From: RGIG4576 sp964606575
GTDB lineage: Bacteria > Bacteroidota > Bacteroidia > Bacteroidales > Muribaculaceae
Direction of reading: 5' to 3'
DNA length: 21,179 bases
Assembly (NCBI GenBank): GCA_964606575.1
Contig: CAZSHA010000039.1
Span: forward strand, 1 to 21,179
Below, piece by piece: positions 1-8,177 of the stretch. How positions within the stretch are numbered: position 1 is the stretch's first letter; each line of letters starts with the position of its first letter. The notes under the pieces were generated by a model. The model worked only from the letters and a program-made list of their open reading frames with translations. It ran no database searches and had not been told where the DNA came from. The position numbers and the translations under genes were made by a program.

Positions 1-108
1 TTGTTCTTATCTTCTTGACTTCTTTCAGTCTATCGCAAGCATTTCAATGTGCTCTCGAGTTTGCCCCTTCGGAACTCGGACGTTTCCGTTGTTCCTCAAA
101 AGCGAGTG
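1..108 (-). other. Structured untranslated leader running off the left edge
   Basis: This stretch lies downstream of the minus-strand promoter at 109-138 and shows no convincing reading frame. On the minus strand it can form several hairpins: CGAGTT pairs with AACTCG around a GC-rich loop (about 57-79), AGCA/TGCT around 37-52, and GACT/AGTC around 17-30. A strong promoter followed by a structured non-coding leader is the arrangement seen before rRNA operons or other stable RNA genes, but the transcribed gene itself is outside the window, so that identity is a guess. Two short plus-strand frames here have no recognisable content. Confidence 0.35.
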
Positions 109-138
109 CAAAGTTACGCACTTTTTTGAAACCTCAAA
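109..138 (-). promoter_or_regulatory. Bacteroidota-type promoter (-33 TTTG, -7 TAACTTTG)
   Basis: Read on the minus strand, TTTG (135-138) is followed after 18 bases by TAACTTTG (109-116). This matches the Bacteroidota primary sigma consensus TTTG-N19-21-TAnnTTTG apart from a spacer one base short. It would drive transcription leftwards out of the window, away from alaX. Confidence 0.6.
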
Positions 139-295
139 ATATTTTTCAACTTATTTTTTCAAAAAAATCACCCAGAACAAACAACAAATTGGTTTACAAC
201 GAGTTGAATATTTGTTAAGGACTTTTAAATTTTGTTTTCAATATGTTTTAAAGTATATTTTTGATTTTTTAGGTCTGAAAAACCTCCCATACGCA

Positions 296-769
296 TTATT
301 CTGCACCCAGTAAATCCAAACGAAATACTATACGCTGAACACCATCTTGGTATCTCGCACTTGATATTCTGAAACGACCAATCTGTGACGTTCGTTCAAC
401 ATGAGAACCAACACACAGACATTCATCATAATCGCCCACATGCACAATTCTCACTGTTTCGCTTGCATCCTTAGGCAATCGTGCCATATCAAAACGTTCT
501 CTCACCTGCCCTTGCGTCGCATACTCGACCCATACTGGCATATCGGCAGAAATCACTTCATTTACCCTATTCTCAACAGCACGCAACTGCTCCTCGCTCA
601 AAGGTCTGGGCAAAGCATAGTCGCATTTTGATTTTTTACGCTCAATATGTGCATTATCTGCACGACGACATCCAAACATCTTCACCATTGTCCCATTTAA
701 AATATGCTCAGCCGTGTGCATCGGCGGAAATTCTTGCTTATTATGTGCGTTCAACTCCATATTTGACAT
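296..769 (-). CDS. alaX: AlaX-type alanyl-tRNA trans-editing hydrolase
   Basis: Free-standing relative of the editing domain of alanyl-tRNA synthetase; the family hydrolyses Ser or Gly wrongly attached to tRNA-Ala in the cytosol. The two zinc-binding motifs are present: HTAEH (residues 18-22) and C-V-G-S-H (119-123). The stretch around residues 102-123 (DASETVRIVHVGDYDEC) and TSQIGRF after it fit the short AlaX proteins of Bacteroidales. The length of 157 residues is typical for AlaX lacking the AlaRS C-terminal part. The first ATG (769) is used here; the second (760, MELN) is equally plausible because the duplicated upstream copy of this 5' end has ATA at the first position but keeps the second ATG. 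No clear Shine-Dalgarno or -7 box lies directly upstream. The 5' end lies in a 68-bp direct repeat. Confidence 0.88.
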   Translation of the reverse strand: MSNMELNAHNKQEFPPMHTAEHILNGTMVKMFGCRRADNAHIERKKSKCDYALPRPLSEEQLRAVENRVNEVISADMPVWVEYATQGQVRERFDMARLPKDASETVRIVHVGDYDECLCVGSHVERTSQIGRFRISSARYQDGVQRIVFRLDLLGAE

Positions 770-778
770 ATCATTAAT
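711..778. repeat. 68-bp direct repeat, inner copy (alaX 5' end)
   Basis: Identical at 63 of 68 positions, without gaps, to 1838-1905. It covers the first codons of the intact alaX gene plus about 9 bases before its ATG. The two copies are in the same orientation and enclose the AT-rich acyltransferase region 779-1837. Five substitutions make a fresh target-site duplication unlikely. Confidence 0.9.
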
Positions 779-901
779 AGCTCAATATTTTCCACAATTA
801 TATTTGCCCTGTATCCTCCAACAACGCAAACACTATATTTGTCATATCACTATAATTAAACAACATAAACATTCTTCTCACAATAAGAAAAATATCGAAC
901 A

Positions 902-1920
902 TTAACGCTCTTTTAATACTATTAAAAAATTTGCTATTCTATTATATACAAACACAACAAATGTTGTAGTTATAAAATTAGCAACAAAATATAGTGAAAA
1001 ATCCATGACCTTACTTGGGATCAACCACATTACCGGTATTCCAAGTAAATAATACAACATACTGTTTTTTCCAATAAAAATTAACCACCGAGGAAAATGT
1101 GCAATTTTTTTATAACGCTTACTACTATTATGCAAAAAACAAGTCCTCCTATTATCTGAATCGGCACATAAAGTATTCCATTCACAACACACAAATAATA
1201 TATCACAAAAATCGATATTGGTATTACCATGATTTTTTTTGAAAAAGGATTAAAAACATACCATGCACCAAGCACAAAACCTAAATTTGAAACGAACCAA
1301 TAGCTTCCAAACCCACATATCCATAATACCATAATGAGCACCAACTGTATAATCAAAATACTCATTAACCGTTTATTCATATCTACTATAAATTTAAATA
1401 CCAAAAATGTTGTTACGTAATCATATAATATGATCTTTATAAACCACAACCCTGTTCCTTCAGGTAAACTTAATGTTAATAAATTACAATGGTTGATATT
1501 TATATCATTATATGTCGATGTCCAAGGAAGCACTATTGAGTTTATTATATATACTATTGCTACTGGAATAAGTATCTTTTTAATGTGACTATATATATAG
1601 CTAATTGTTAGACTTCCGCTATTCTTAATCAATGATTTGAACATTCCATACCCCGACATAAAAAAGAACAAGCTGCACCCCAACATACCGAACATTGGCA
1701 ATAACAACAAAGAAGAAATATTAGAATAATAACATGCATATTCATTTATAGAATGAACAAAACCTATCATTATTATAGCTATTGCACGTATTGCATACCC
1801 TTGATTATAAGATACCGATTGAGATGTATCTACATTTGCCGTGTGCATCGGCGGAAACTCTTGCTTGTTATGCTCGTTCAACTCCATATTTGATATATCA
1901 TTAATTCTATTATCAGGCAT
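902..1920 (-). pseudogene. Acyltransferase-3 family membrane protein, frameshifted, with AlaX-derived N-terminus
   Basis: Integral membrane O-acyltransferase of the acyltransferase 3 family, which acylates sugars of surface polysaccharides or small molecules. Visible: an Arg followed by a first hydrophobic helix ending in His (YAIRAIAIIMIGFVHS), multiple later hydrophobic helices, and the family's C-terminal 'FIGKNSMLYYLLGIPV' type segment. The reading frame from ATG 1920 stops at 1081, but the C-terminal helices continue in another minus-strand frame to 902. The frames meet at a run of seven A (minus strand, 1105-1111); one extra A would restore a protein of about 339 residues, a normal family length. 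The first codons (MELNEHNKQEFPPMHTA) copy the start of AlaX and are not part of the acyltransferase fold. It is AT-rich compared with its neighbours, suggesting acquisition. A sequencing error or slippage at A7 could mean the gene is functional. Confidence 0.75.
1838..1905. repeat. 68-bp direct repeat, outer copy (truncated alaX 5' end)
   Basis: Second copy of the alaX 5' end. It differs from 711-778 at five positions. Reading on the minus strand it encodes MELNEHNKQEFPPMHTA and then passes in frame into acyltransferase sequence instead of the rest of AlaX. Confidence 0.9.
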
Positions 1921-1959
1921 AAAGACTTTTTGCGACTTACTGATTTGCAATATTGCAAT

Positions 1960-1988
1960 CAAATTTACACAAATCTCATCAAATCAAA
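1960..1988 (-). promoter_or_regulatory. Promoter for the alaX-start/acyltransferase fusion
   Basis: Minus strand: TTTG (1985-1988), 17-base spacer, TAAATTTG (1960-1967), about 40 bases before the ATG at 1920. The -7 box is a full match to TAnnTTTG; the spacer is slightly short. It favours the ATG at 1920 over a TTG at 1962, which lies inside the -7 box. It may be the original alaX promoter, now driving the inserted acyltransferase. Confidence 0.5.
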
Positions 1989-2096
1989 GACAACCTTGCA
2001 AAAAACATACACGACACCACAAGATCAGCTAACTTTGAACATACGTTATTTTATATGCTCTACATAATTTATAGCTCTAGCTTTTTTGTTTGACGA

Positions 2097-2132
2097 AGAA
2101 GGGCAAAAGTCTATCTCAACTTTTGTCCTTCT
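2097..2132 (-). terminator. Terminator hairpin after topA
   Basis: AGAAGGGCAAAAGT (2097-2110) pairs with ACTTTTGTCCTTCT (2119-2132) around an 8-base loop, a 14-bp stem with one mismatch that is G-U in one orientation. It lies 20 bases beyond the topA stop codon. The sequence after the hairpin is T-rich only on the plus strand, so its efficiency for topA is uncertain. Confidence 0.6.
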
Positions 2133-2151
2133 ATCTTATTCTTACTGATTA

Positions 2152-4497
2152 TTATTTCTTCTTTGACACTGTTGCCCTTTTACGCACAACCTTTTTAGGC
2201 GCAGTTTCGCTCTCCTCTATAATCTTCATGCAATCAGCCAATGTCAAACCATCAACATCCGTTCCCTTTGGAATCTTATAATTTTTCTTTTTATAAGCTA
2301 TGTACACACCAAAGCGACCATTCAACACCTCTAAATCGGGTTCATCGTCAAATGTTCGAAGCACCTTTTTAGCTTCGCTTTCACGCTTTTCAATGATAAG
2401 TTCTTGTGCTTCTTCAAGCGTTATTGCCTCTGGAGCAATACCTTTAGGCACTGAAACGAACTTACCCGCATGCCTAACATAAGGGCCGAAACGACCGACA
2501 GCCACCACCACTTCAGAGCCTTCAAACTCACCTAAAGTTCTAGGCAGCTCAAACAGTTTCAGAGCTTCCTCAAGCGTTATCGTATTTATTGATTGATCTT
2601 TGTTTAACGATGCAAAATGAGGCTTTTCATCATCTTCGACACTTCCCAATTGCACCACAGGACCAAACCGTCCAATCTTCACCGAAACAGGCTTGCCAGT
2701 TTTAGGGTCTTCGCCTAATACCCGTTCTCCCACTTTATGCTCTAACCGCAAGTTAGACACTTTGTCAACATCGGGATGAAACGACTTATAAAAGCTTCTT
2801 ATTCCATCGTTCCATTTTTCCGATCCATCTGCGATTTTGTCAAAGGTCTCTTCTACTGTGGCTGTGAAGTTGTAATCCATTATAGAAGGAAAATACTCTT
2901 GCAAAAAGTCGTTTACTATCACACCTATATCGGTCGGGATAAGTTTACCCTTATCAGCACCTGCAACCTCATTTTTCTTTGAAGCCTTCACAACGCCTTT
3001 TTTCAAGGCTAGCACTTTATACTCTCGTTTCTCGCCAGACTTTTCGCCTTTAACCACATATTCACGGTTTTGGATTGTAGAAATGGTAGGGGCATAAGTT
3101 GACGGTCTACCTATTCCCAATTCTTCCAACTTCTTCACCAGCGTTGCTTCTGTGTAACGAGGAGGATGCTGAGTGAAACGTTCTGTTGCTGATACAACTT
3201 CGGTACTCATTTTGTCACCGACAACCATAGCAGGCAATGCGTGTACGTCGGCAACAGAACCGTCGGACGCATCGTCATCGGCAGACTCCATATACACTTT
3301 CAAGAATCCATCGAATTTCACCACCTCACCAGTAGCGACAAATTTCTCATTGCGACCGGAAACAGCTATATCGATATTGGTTTTCTCCAATACCGTATCC
3401 GACATTTGCGATGCAATAGTACGCTTCCAGATAAGATTATATAGCTTCTTCTCTTGTGCCGTTCCAGCTATCTCGTGCTTGTCAATATAAGTGGGACGTA
3501 TAGCCTCATGAGCCTCTTGTGCTCCCTTAGAACTCGTATGATACTTGCGTATACGCAAATACTCCTCACCTATCTGTTCCTTAATTTCTGCACTTATTGC
3601 ATTAATGGCAAGCGACGATAGGTTAAGCGAATCGGTACGCATATATGTAATATGTCCCGACTCATACAAGCGTTGAGCCACCATCATGGTTTGCGACACG
3701 GTGAAACCTAACTTGCGGGAAGCCTCTTGTTGCAATGTAGATGTTGTGAACGGAGGGGCTGGAGATTTCTTCACAGGCTTTACAGTCACATCATTAACCG
3801 TGAATGTGGCAGTCTTGCACGCCTCTAGCAATTCCATAGCTTCTTGTTCGGTAGCTAGCCGCTTGTTAAGCTCTGCATTCACAACCGCATCACCCCCCTC
3901 AGGTTTCAGTTGAGCCACCACACGATAGTATGGTTCGCTCTTGAACGCTTTTATCTCTTTCTCTCGCTCAACCAGCAATCGCACAGCCACGCTCTGCACA
4001 CGACCAGCCGAAAGCGCTGGCTTTATCTTTTTCCACAAGATAGGCGACAATTCAAAACCCACTATTCGGTCTAGCACACGGCGCGCTTGCTGGGCATCAA
4101 CAAGATTAATATCAATGTCACGCGGATTCCCTATCGCATTAAGTATAGCATTCTTTGTGATTTCATGAAACACAATACGTTTGGTGTTATCAGGCTTCAA
4201 TCCTAGCACTTCATACAAGTGCCAAGCTATAGCTTCTCCCTCACGATCCTCATCGGATGCGAGCCACACCATGTCGGCTTCCTTTGCTGCTTTTTTCAGA
4301 GTTTTAACCAGTTCCTTTTTCTCGGCCGGGATTTCATATTGCGGAGCAAAATCCTTGTCGGTTTCTATACTGAAATCTTTCTTACGCAAATCACGTATAT
4401 GACCATAACTCGACAAGACCTTATAATCCTTGCCCAGAAATTTTTCTATCGTCTTTGCCTTTGCAGGCGACTCTACTATTACTAAATTGTTCGGCAT
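2152..4497 (-). CDS. topA: DNA topoisomerase I (type IA)
   Basis: Relaxes negatively supercoiled DNA by transient cleavage of one strand through a 5'-phosphotyrosine. Residues counted from MPNNL: Toprim domain about 4-140 with catalytic Glu9 (VIVESPAKA) and the acidic triad region SDEDREGE (81-88, Asp82 and Asp84); the 'SAGRVQSVAVR' segment at 163-173; active Tyr285 in GHITYMRTDS. The C-terminal part carries GRFGP/GRFGVY repeats and ends in a Lys/Arg-rich tail. No four-cysteine zinc ribbons are visible, a design found in Bacteroidota enzymes. Length 781 residues. An in-frame upstream ATG at 4611 would add 38 residues with a hydrophobic stretch not seen in the family; start 4497 is preferred because VIVESPAKAKTI is the usual N-terminus and AAGGT lies just upstream. 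It is transcribed alone. Confidence 0.97.
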   Translation of the reverse strand: MPNNLVIVESPAKAKTIEKFLGKDYKVLSSYGHIRDLRKKDFSIETDKDFAPQYEIPAEKKELVKTLKKAAKEADMVWLASDEDREGEAIAWHLYEVLGLKPDNTKRIVFHEITKNAILNAIGNPRDIDINLVDAQQARRVLDRIVGFELSPILWKKIKPALSAGRVQSVAVRLLVEREKEIKAFKSEPYYRVVAQLKPEGGDAVVNAELNKRLATEQEAMELLEACKTATFTVNDVTVKPVKKSPAPPFTTSTLQQEASRKLGFTVSQTMMVAQRLYESGHITYMRTDSLNLSSLAINAISAEIKEQIGEEYLRIRKYHTSSKGAQEAHEAIRPTYIDKHEIAGTAQEKKLYNLIWKRTIASQMSDTVLEKTNIDIAVSGRNEKFVATGEVVKFDGFLKVYMESADDDASDGSVADVHALPAMVVGDKMSTEVVSATERFTQHPPRYTEATLVKKLEELGIGRPSTYAPTISTIQNREYVVKGEKSGEKREYKVLALKKGVVKASKKNEVAGADKGKLIPTDIGVIVNDFLQEYFPSIMDYNFTATVEETFDKIADGSEKWNDGIRSFYKSFHPDVDKVSNLRLEHKVGERVLGEDPKTGKPVSVKIGRFGPVVQLGSVEDDEKPHFASLNKDQSINTITLEEALKLFELPRTLGEFEGSEVVVAVGRFGPYVRHAGKFVSVPKGIAPEAITLEEAQELIIEKRESEAKKVLRTFDDEPDLEVLNGRFGVYIAYKKKNYKIPKGTDVDGLTLADCMKIIEESETAPKKVVRKRATVSKKK

Positions 4498-4664
4498 TTT
4501 ACCTTGAGTTTTTAGATGCGGACACATAAAAAAGATTATTATCAAGCCATATAATCCGCTTTTTCCTAAATCGGCGACAAAATTAGGCAAAAAAATATTA
4601 TTAGCACTCACTAATTAAGATTTTTTCTAATAATCAAGATATTAAACCCACCTCACATATAAAA

Positions 4665-4685
4665 TATACCTATAATATAGGTATA
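4665..4685. promoter_or_regulatory. Perfect 9-bp palindrome, possible operator
   Basis: TATACCTAT (4665-4673) and ATAGGTATA (4677-4685) are exact reverse complements with a 3-base centre. It lies about 170 bases upstream of the topA start and may bind a dimeric regulator. In such AT-rich DNA a chance palindrome is possible. Confidence 0.3.
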
Positions 4686-4739
4686 AAAATGTATCTGTAT
4701 GCTTCTATTTTTATCGAGAAAGAACCAACACTTTAAGAC

Positions 4740-4797
4740 CAAAAAAATAAAAAACCCGTCTTTGTTAGTGCCAATATGTTGCCAACCTTTTGACAAC
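4740..4797 (-). terminator. Possible terminator of the cysE-pdxB operon
   Basis: On the minus strand GTTGTCAA and TTGGCAAC (4778-4797) pair over a 4-base loop with one U-G wobble, some 24 bases after the pdxB stop. A T-rich run (minus strand, about 4740-4756) follows, but about 20 bases further on rather than adjacent, so this is a weak call. Confidence 0.3.
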
Positions 4798-4820
4798 TAT
4801 TTGCCAGCTACTTTCGGAGA

Positions 4821-5834
4821 TTATTTCACCTCATGACGCAGGTTATAAGTATTGCGAAGCGTTTCAAAAGCCTCAGGTGAAGATTTAAGAGCGATGGTAT
4901 CTACCATAGGATTATATGATGACATTATTTTTCCCATTGTAACACCTGTCGCCCCTTCTTTAGGCAACTCTACACGAGGCATATCCAAGCTCCAGTCAAA
5001 ATGTTTTGCCAATGATTGCAGCACCATAGCTGTGGCACGCATCTTGCCTTCTATAGAATAACCTGCAATGTGAGGTGTGGCAACAAAAGCCCTATCCAAC
5101 AAACGCCCATCCATACACGGCTCATTTTCCCAACAGTCAATAGCAATATCCTTTATGGACGATTCGTCTATAAGTTCGGCTAAAACATTATTATCTACCA
5201 CCGAACCTCGAGAGCTGTTTATCAATAGGCGACAATTCTGTAAAGCCATAATAAATGAATGCCCAGCAAGATGATAAGTAGCGTCTAATCCATTACGAGT
5301 GAGTGGTGTGTGGAATGTTATAATATCGGCATCTTTCATGAGCTTACTCAATGGCACATAATCGGCGCTATTAGTTGCCCTACGTAAAGGCGGGTCGTTC
5401 AGCAACACATTAAACCCCAGTTCCCTAGCCCAACGAGCAACAATAGACCCGACATGACCTACACCCACAATTCCGATAGTCAATCCGCCAGTATAAGAAA
5501 TATATTCTTTCTTCATCCAATGCCCTATCGTAGAAAGCACATATTGGGCTACAGCTGGAGCGTTGCATCCAGGAGCATTCTTAACCACTATTCCATGACT
5601 AGCACAATAATCTAGGTCGATATGGTCAGTACCGATTGTGGCTGTCCCTATAAATTGACATTTGCTACCGCCTAACAGCCTAGCATCGCACTTGTTGCGT
5701 GTACGCACTAATAAAGCATCAGCATCTTTCACCACATCAGATGTAATATTTTGATATGGCAGATACAAAACTTCGGCATGATTCTCCAGCACGCCCTGCA
5801 TATATGGAATATTCTTTTCTACAATAATTTTCAT
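4821..5834 (-). CDS. pdxB: Erythronate-4-phosphate dehydrogenase
   Basis: D-isomer 2-hydroxyacid dehydrogenase oxidising 4-phospho-D-erythronate in the DXP-dependent pyridoxal 5'-phosphate pathway. Residues from MKIIVEKNIPY: the N-terminal substrate domain with LLVRTRNKC (41-49) and the IGTATIGTDHID segment (62-73) characteristic of PdxB; the NAD Rossmann fingerprint G-I-V-G-V-G-H-V-G (121-129); catalytic Arg209 (NSSRG), the Glu of DCWENEP (233-239) and His255 (TPHIAGYS). IEGKMRA after the His is also typical of PdxB rather than SerA. Length 337 residues. An upstream extension to 5885 would overlap the preceding gene; starting at 5834 leaves an 11-base gap and gives the normal N-terminus. It is the last gene of the cysE-rlmL-purD run. 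Confidence 0.92.
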   Translation of the reverse strand: MKIIVEKNIPYMQGVLENHAEVLYLPYQNITSDVVKDADALLVRTRNKCDARLLGGSKCQFIGTATIGTDHIDLDYCASHGIVVKNAPGCNAPAVAQYVLSTIGHWMKKEYISYTGGLTIGIVGVGHVGSIVARWARELGFNVLLNDPPLRRATNSADYVPLSKLMKDADIITFHTPLTRNGLDATYHLAGHSFIMALQNCRLLINSSRGSVVDNNVLAELIDESSIKDIAIDCWENEPCMDGRLLDRAFVATPHIAGYSIEGKMRATAMVLQSLAKHFDWSLDMPRVELPKEGATGVTMGKIMSSYNPMVDTIALKSSPEAFETLRNTYNLRHEVK

Positions 5835-5845
5835 AGGTTGCATTA

Positions 5846-6823
5846 TTATATTATACGCCACACATAAGTTCCCACGCATACACACACAAACAACATATAC
5901 AATATATATCGTCTTAAAAACCTATTTATAGTAAATGTGTGGGCAATCTGTATAGATAGACAACAATTCAGCATGGGAAGATACACCAGCACATTGTTAT
6001 AGTCAATCCCCATCACTAAAATAGTGGAGAGAGTAAGAACGCTCACAAAACCATTATATGCCCTTATTTGAGTCTTATAATTGAACGTTTGCACGGCATT
6101 AGAAGCAAGCAGCACCAGCGATACGACAGCAGTAACCGACAACGTGACAATAATTATCCTTGATTGTACCTGTTCCAAATTATTCCACACATTCTCCAAA
6201 CGTAAGGGCATAAGGCGATCAATTCCCACAAAGCCTGTGCCTAGAACTATCCAAAAGGGGGTAACGACACCTAAAAGCATTGCCACAAAAGACTTCAACG
6301 ACATGCACCGCATCTGCAAGAATCCTACGAGAAACACAGGAATAAGATACATAAACGCATATTGAAACATGCAACAAGCCGACAATATCGCAAATGCTAT
6401 ATACACCTTGCGTTGCGGATAGCGGTCTTGGTAAGAACCGAAAAGTATAAAACTCACAGCCAAAGCCACTAAGCACAACACACTACCATCGAAAAGCCTT
6501 GTCGTGAGAGATGGAGTCGCCAACTCCAAAAGCAAAAACGAGGATGCAAATATCAACGTGACATCCCGAATGAACGAATAAGTTTTATTTAAGAATATCA
6601 TAAGCACGCATATCCCTATCAAACACACTAAGTTGAACGTGACCGACAACGTAGGCGACATCTCCAGAACCGATGCAGATGGAAAACACACGCCATTGGC
6701 AATTCCTTGCACAGGAACTCTGCCGCTAAATGCGGCAATCCATGCCGAAACCACCAATAAAACAATCGTCAGTGCTAAAAACTGACGACCATTCAAAAAC
6801 TTATTTATATCATTCTCTCTCAT
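5846..6823 (-). CDS. Multi-pass membrane protein of unknown function
   Basis: 325 residues, mostly hydrophobic, with roughly nine or ten membrane-spanning segments, a short charged N-terminus and a basic loop near FLRRYIL close to the C-terminus. The pattern of an alternating polar loop followed by 'F...LLGVVTPFW' (about residues 175-192) recalls the Bacteroidota membrane family DUF6427, but I cannot establish membership. No catalytic motif is recognised. It sits between purD (39 bp upstream) and pdxB (11 bp downstream) on the same strand, so it is probably cotranscribed; this does not tell its function. Confidence 0.75.
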   Translation of the reverse strand: MRENDINKFLNGRQFLALTIVLLVVSAWIAAFSGRVPVQGIANGVCFPSASVLEMSPTLSVTFNLVCLIGICVLMIFLNKTYSFIRDVTLIFASSFLLLELATPSLTTRLFDGSVLCLVALAVSFILFGSYQDRYPQRKVYIAFAILSACCMFQYAFMYLIPVFLVGFLQMRCMSLKSFVAMLLGVVTPFWIVLGTGFVGIDRLMPLRLENVWNNLEQVQSRIIIVTLSVTAVVSLVLLASNAVQTFNYKTQIRAYNGFVSVLTLSTILVMGIDYNNVLVYLPMLNCCLSIQIAHTFTINRFLRRYILYMLFVCVCVGTYVWRII

Positions 6824-6862
6824 TATGCCATAACAAAAGACTCGAAAAACTCTTGATATAGA

Positions 6863-8143
6863 TTATTTCAAATCGGCACCAATGTCACGACGATAATACA
6901 TACCATCAAATTTCACCTTAGCTATGCTTGCAAACGAACGAGCAAGAGCCTCATCTTTTGTTTCGCCGTAAGATGTTACGGCTATCACTCTACCGCCGTT
7001 TGTCACGTAAGTATCGCCCTCTTTCTTTGTTCCCGCATGGAACAGAATGCTATCGGCAACATCCTCAAGCCCGCTTATCACTTTTCCCTTCTCGTAAGAA
7101 CCTGGATAACCGCCACTCACCATCATCACCGTTACGGCATAACGAGAATCAATCTCCATACCGCAATCGGCAAGAGTACCATCGGCAACAGCTTGGAACA
7201 ATTCCACTAAATCGCTTTTTAAACGAGGCATCACAACTTCAGTTTCTGGGTCACCCATACGCACGTTATACTCAATAACCATAGGCTCGCCTTTCACATT
7301 GATAAGTCCCAAGAAAATGAAGCCCTTATATGTAATTTTCTCCAATTTCAGCCCATTAACAGTAGGCTCGATTATTCGGGTACGAACTTTCTCCATAAAC
7401 ACTTCATCGGCAAAACACACTGGAGATACAGCTCCCATACCGCCCGTATTCAGCCCCGTATCACCCTCGCCTATACGCTTGTAATCCTTAGCTACTGGCA
7501 ACACCTTATAACTTTCACCGTCAGTAAGCACGAAGACCGAGCATTCTATGCCCGATAAGAATTCTTCTATAACCACAGTAGCCGAAGATGCACCAAACAT
7601 GCCGTTAAGCATCTCGCCAAGCTCTTTCTTTGCCTCTTCAATTGTATGTAGGATTAAGACACCCTTGCCTGCAGCCAAACCATCGGCTTTCAACACGTAT
7701 GGAGCCTCCAAACTTTCCAAAAAACGGAATCCATCTTCTATGGTGTCTTTCGTCACGCTTAAATGGCGAGCCGTAGGAATATTATGACGATTCATAAATT
7801 CTTTTGCAAAATCCTTGCTTCCTTCCAACTGCGCGCCCTCTTTTGACGGACCGATAACTGGTACTCCCGCTATTTCGCTATCATTCTTAAAATAGTCGTA
7901 AATACCAGCCACTAGCGGGTCTTCATTGCCCACAACCACCATATCCACTGCATTGGATAGCACAAATTTCTTTATGGCATCGAAATCTAGCGGAGAAAGA
8001 GCTACGTTTTCACCAAAGGCATGTGTGCCTCCATTTCCTGGAGCAATATATAATTTGCCCAATCTTTCACTTTGTCTTAGCTTCCATGCCAACGTGGCTT
8101 CACGACCACCCGACCCAAGCAATAATATATTTATAGTTTTCAT
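6863..8143 (-). CDS. purD: Phosphoribosylamine-glycine ligase
   Basis: ATP-grasp enzyme that joins glycine to 5-phosphoribosylamine, second step of de novo purine synthesis, cytosolic. The order of domains is normal: N-domain with GSGGRE (residues 10-15), LEGSKDFAK near 105-114, ATP-grasp segments VLKADGLAAGKGV and VVIEEFLSGIE, DTGLNTGGMGAVSP, the metal-binding IEYNVRMGDPETE, and the C-terminal part with FHAGTK and TNGGRVIAVTS. Length 426 is typical. Two positions are unusual: the family's GGREHA is GGREAT here, and VVGPE is VVGNE. Both lie in the N-domain near the expected phosphoribosylamine site. Everything else looks intact, so an active enzyme is still likely. The gene is in the middle of a minus-strand operon with an rRNA methyltransferase upstream. 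Confidence 0.95.
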   Translation of the reverse strand: MKTINILLLGSGGREATLAWKLRQSERLGKLYIAPGNGGTHAFGENVALSPLDFDAIKKFVLSNAVDMVVVGNEDPLVAGIYDYFKNDSEIAGVPVIGPSKEGAQLEGSKDFAKEFMNRHNIPTARHLSVTKDTIEDGFRFLESLEAPYVLKADGLAAGKGVLILHTIEEAKKELGEMLNGMFGASSATVVIEEFLSGIECSVFVLTDGESYKVLPVAKDYKRIGEGDTGLNTGGMGAVSPVCFADEVFMEKVRTRIIEPTVNGLKLEKITYKGFIFLGLINVKGEPMVIEYNVRMGDPETEVVMPRLKSDLVELFQAVADGTLADCGMEIDSRYAVTVMMVSGGYPGSYEKGKVISGLEDVADSILFHAGTKKEGDTYVTNGGRVIAVTSYGETKDEALARSFASIAKVKFDGMYYRRDIGADLK

Positions 8144-8177
8144 CTTATTTCATTTTTAATTTAAACTCAAGAATGTA

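Larger units (their letters stand above)
4498..4820. other. AT-rich intergenic region between topA and pdxB
   Basis: No gene is visible. It holds a palindrome (4665-4685), a possible weak topA -7 box on the minus strand (TAATTTTG, 4578-4585, without a good -33 partner), and, nearer pdxB, a small hairpin followed at a distance by a T-rich run on the minus strand that may end the pdxB operon. Confidence 0.5.

Noticed and set aside
15..313. Short plus-strand reading frames at the left edge
   Set aside because: They have no recognisable protein features, overlap a promoter and leader on the other strand, and consist of low-complexity AT-rich sequence in their second half.
711..1905. Target-site duplication of an IS or transposon
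   Set aside because: The repeats are 68 bp with five mismatches, no transposase or terminal inverted repeats lie between them, and they contain coding sequence of alaX; recombination or import of a diverged copy fits better.
4498..4611. 38-residue N-terminal extension of TopA with a hydrophobic stretch
   Set aside because: The family starts at the VIVESPAKA segment, and a better start with AAGGT upstream exists at 4497; the extension is intergenic sequence that happens to lack a stop.
5835..5885. 17-residue extension of PdxB
   Set aside because: It would overlap the preceding membrane-protein gene by 40 bases and has no family similarity; ATG 5834 gives the normal N-terminus.
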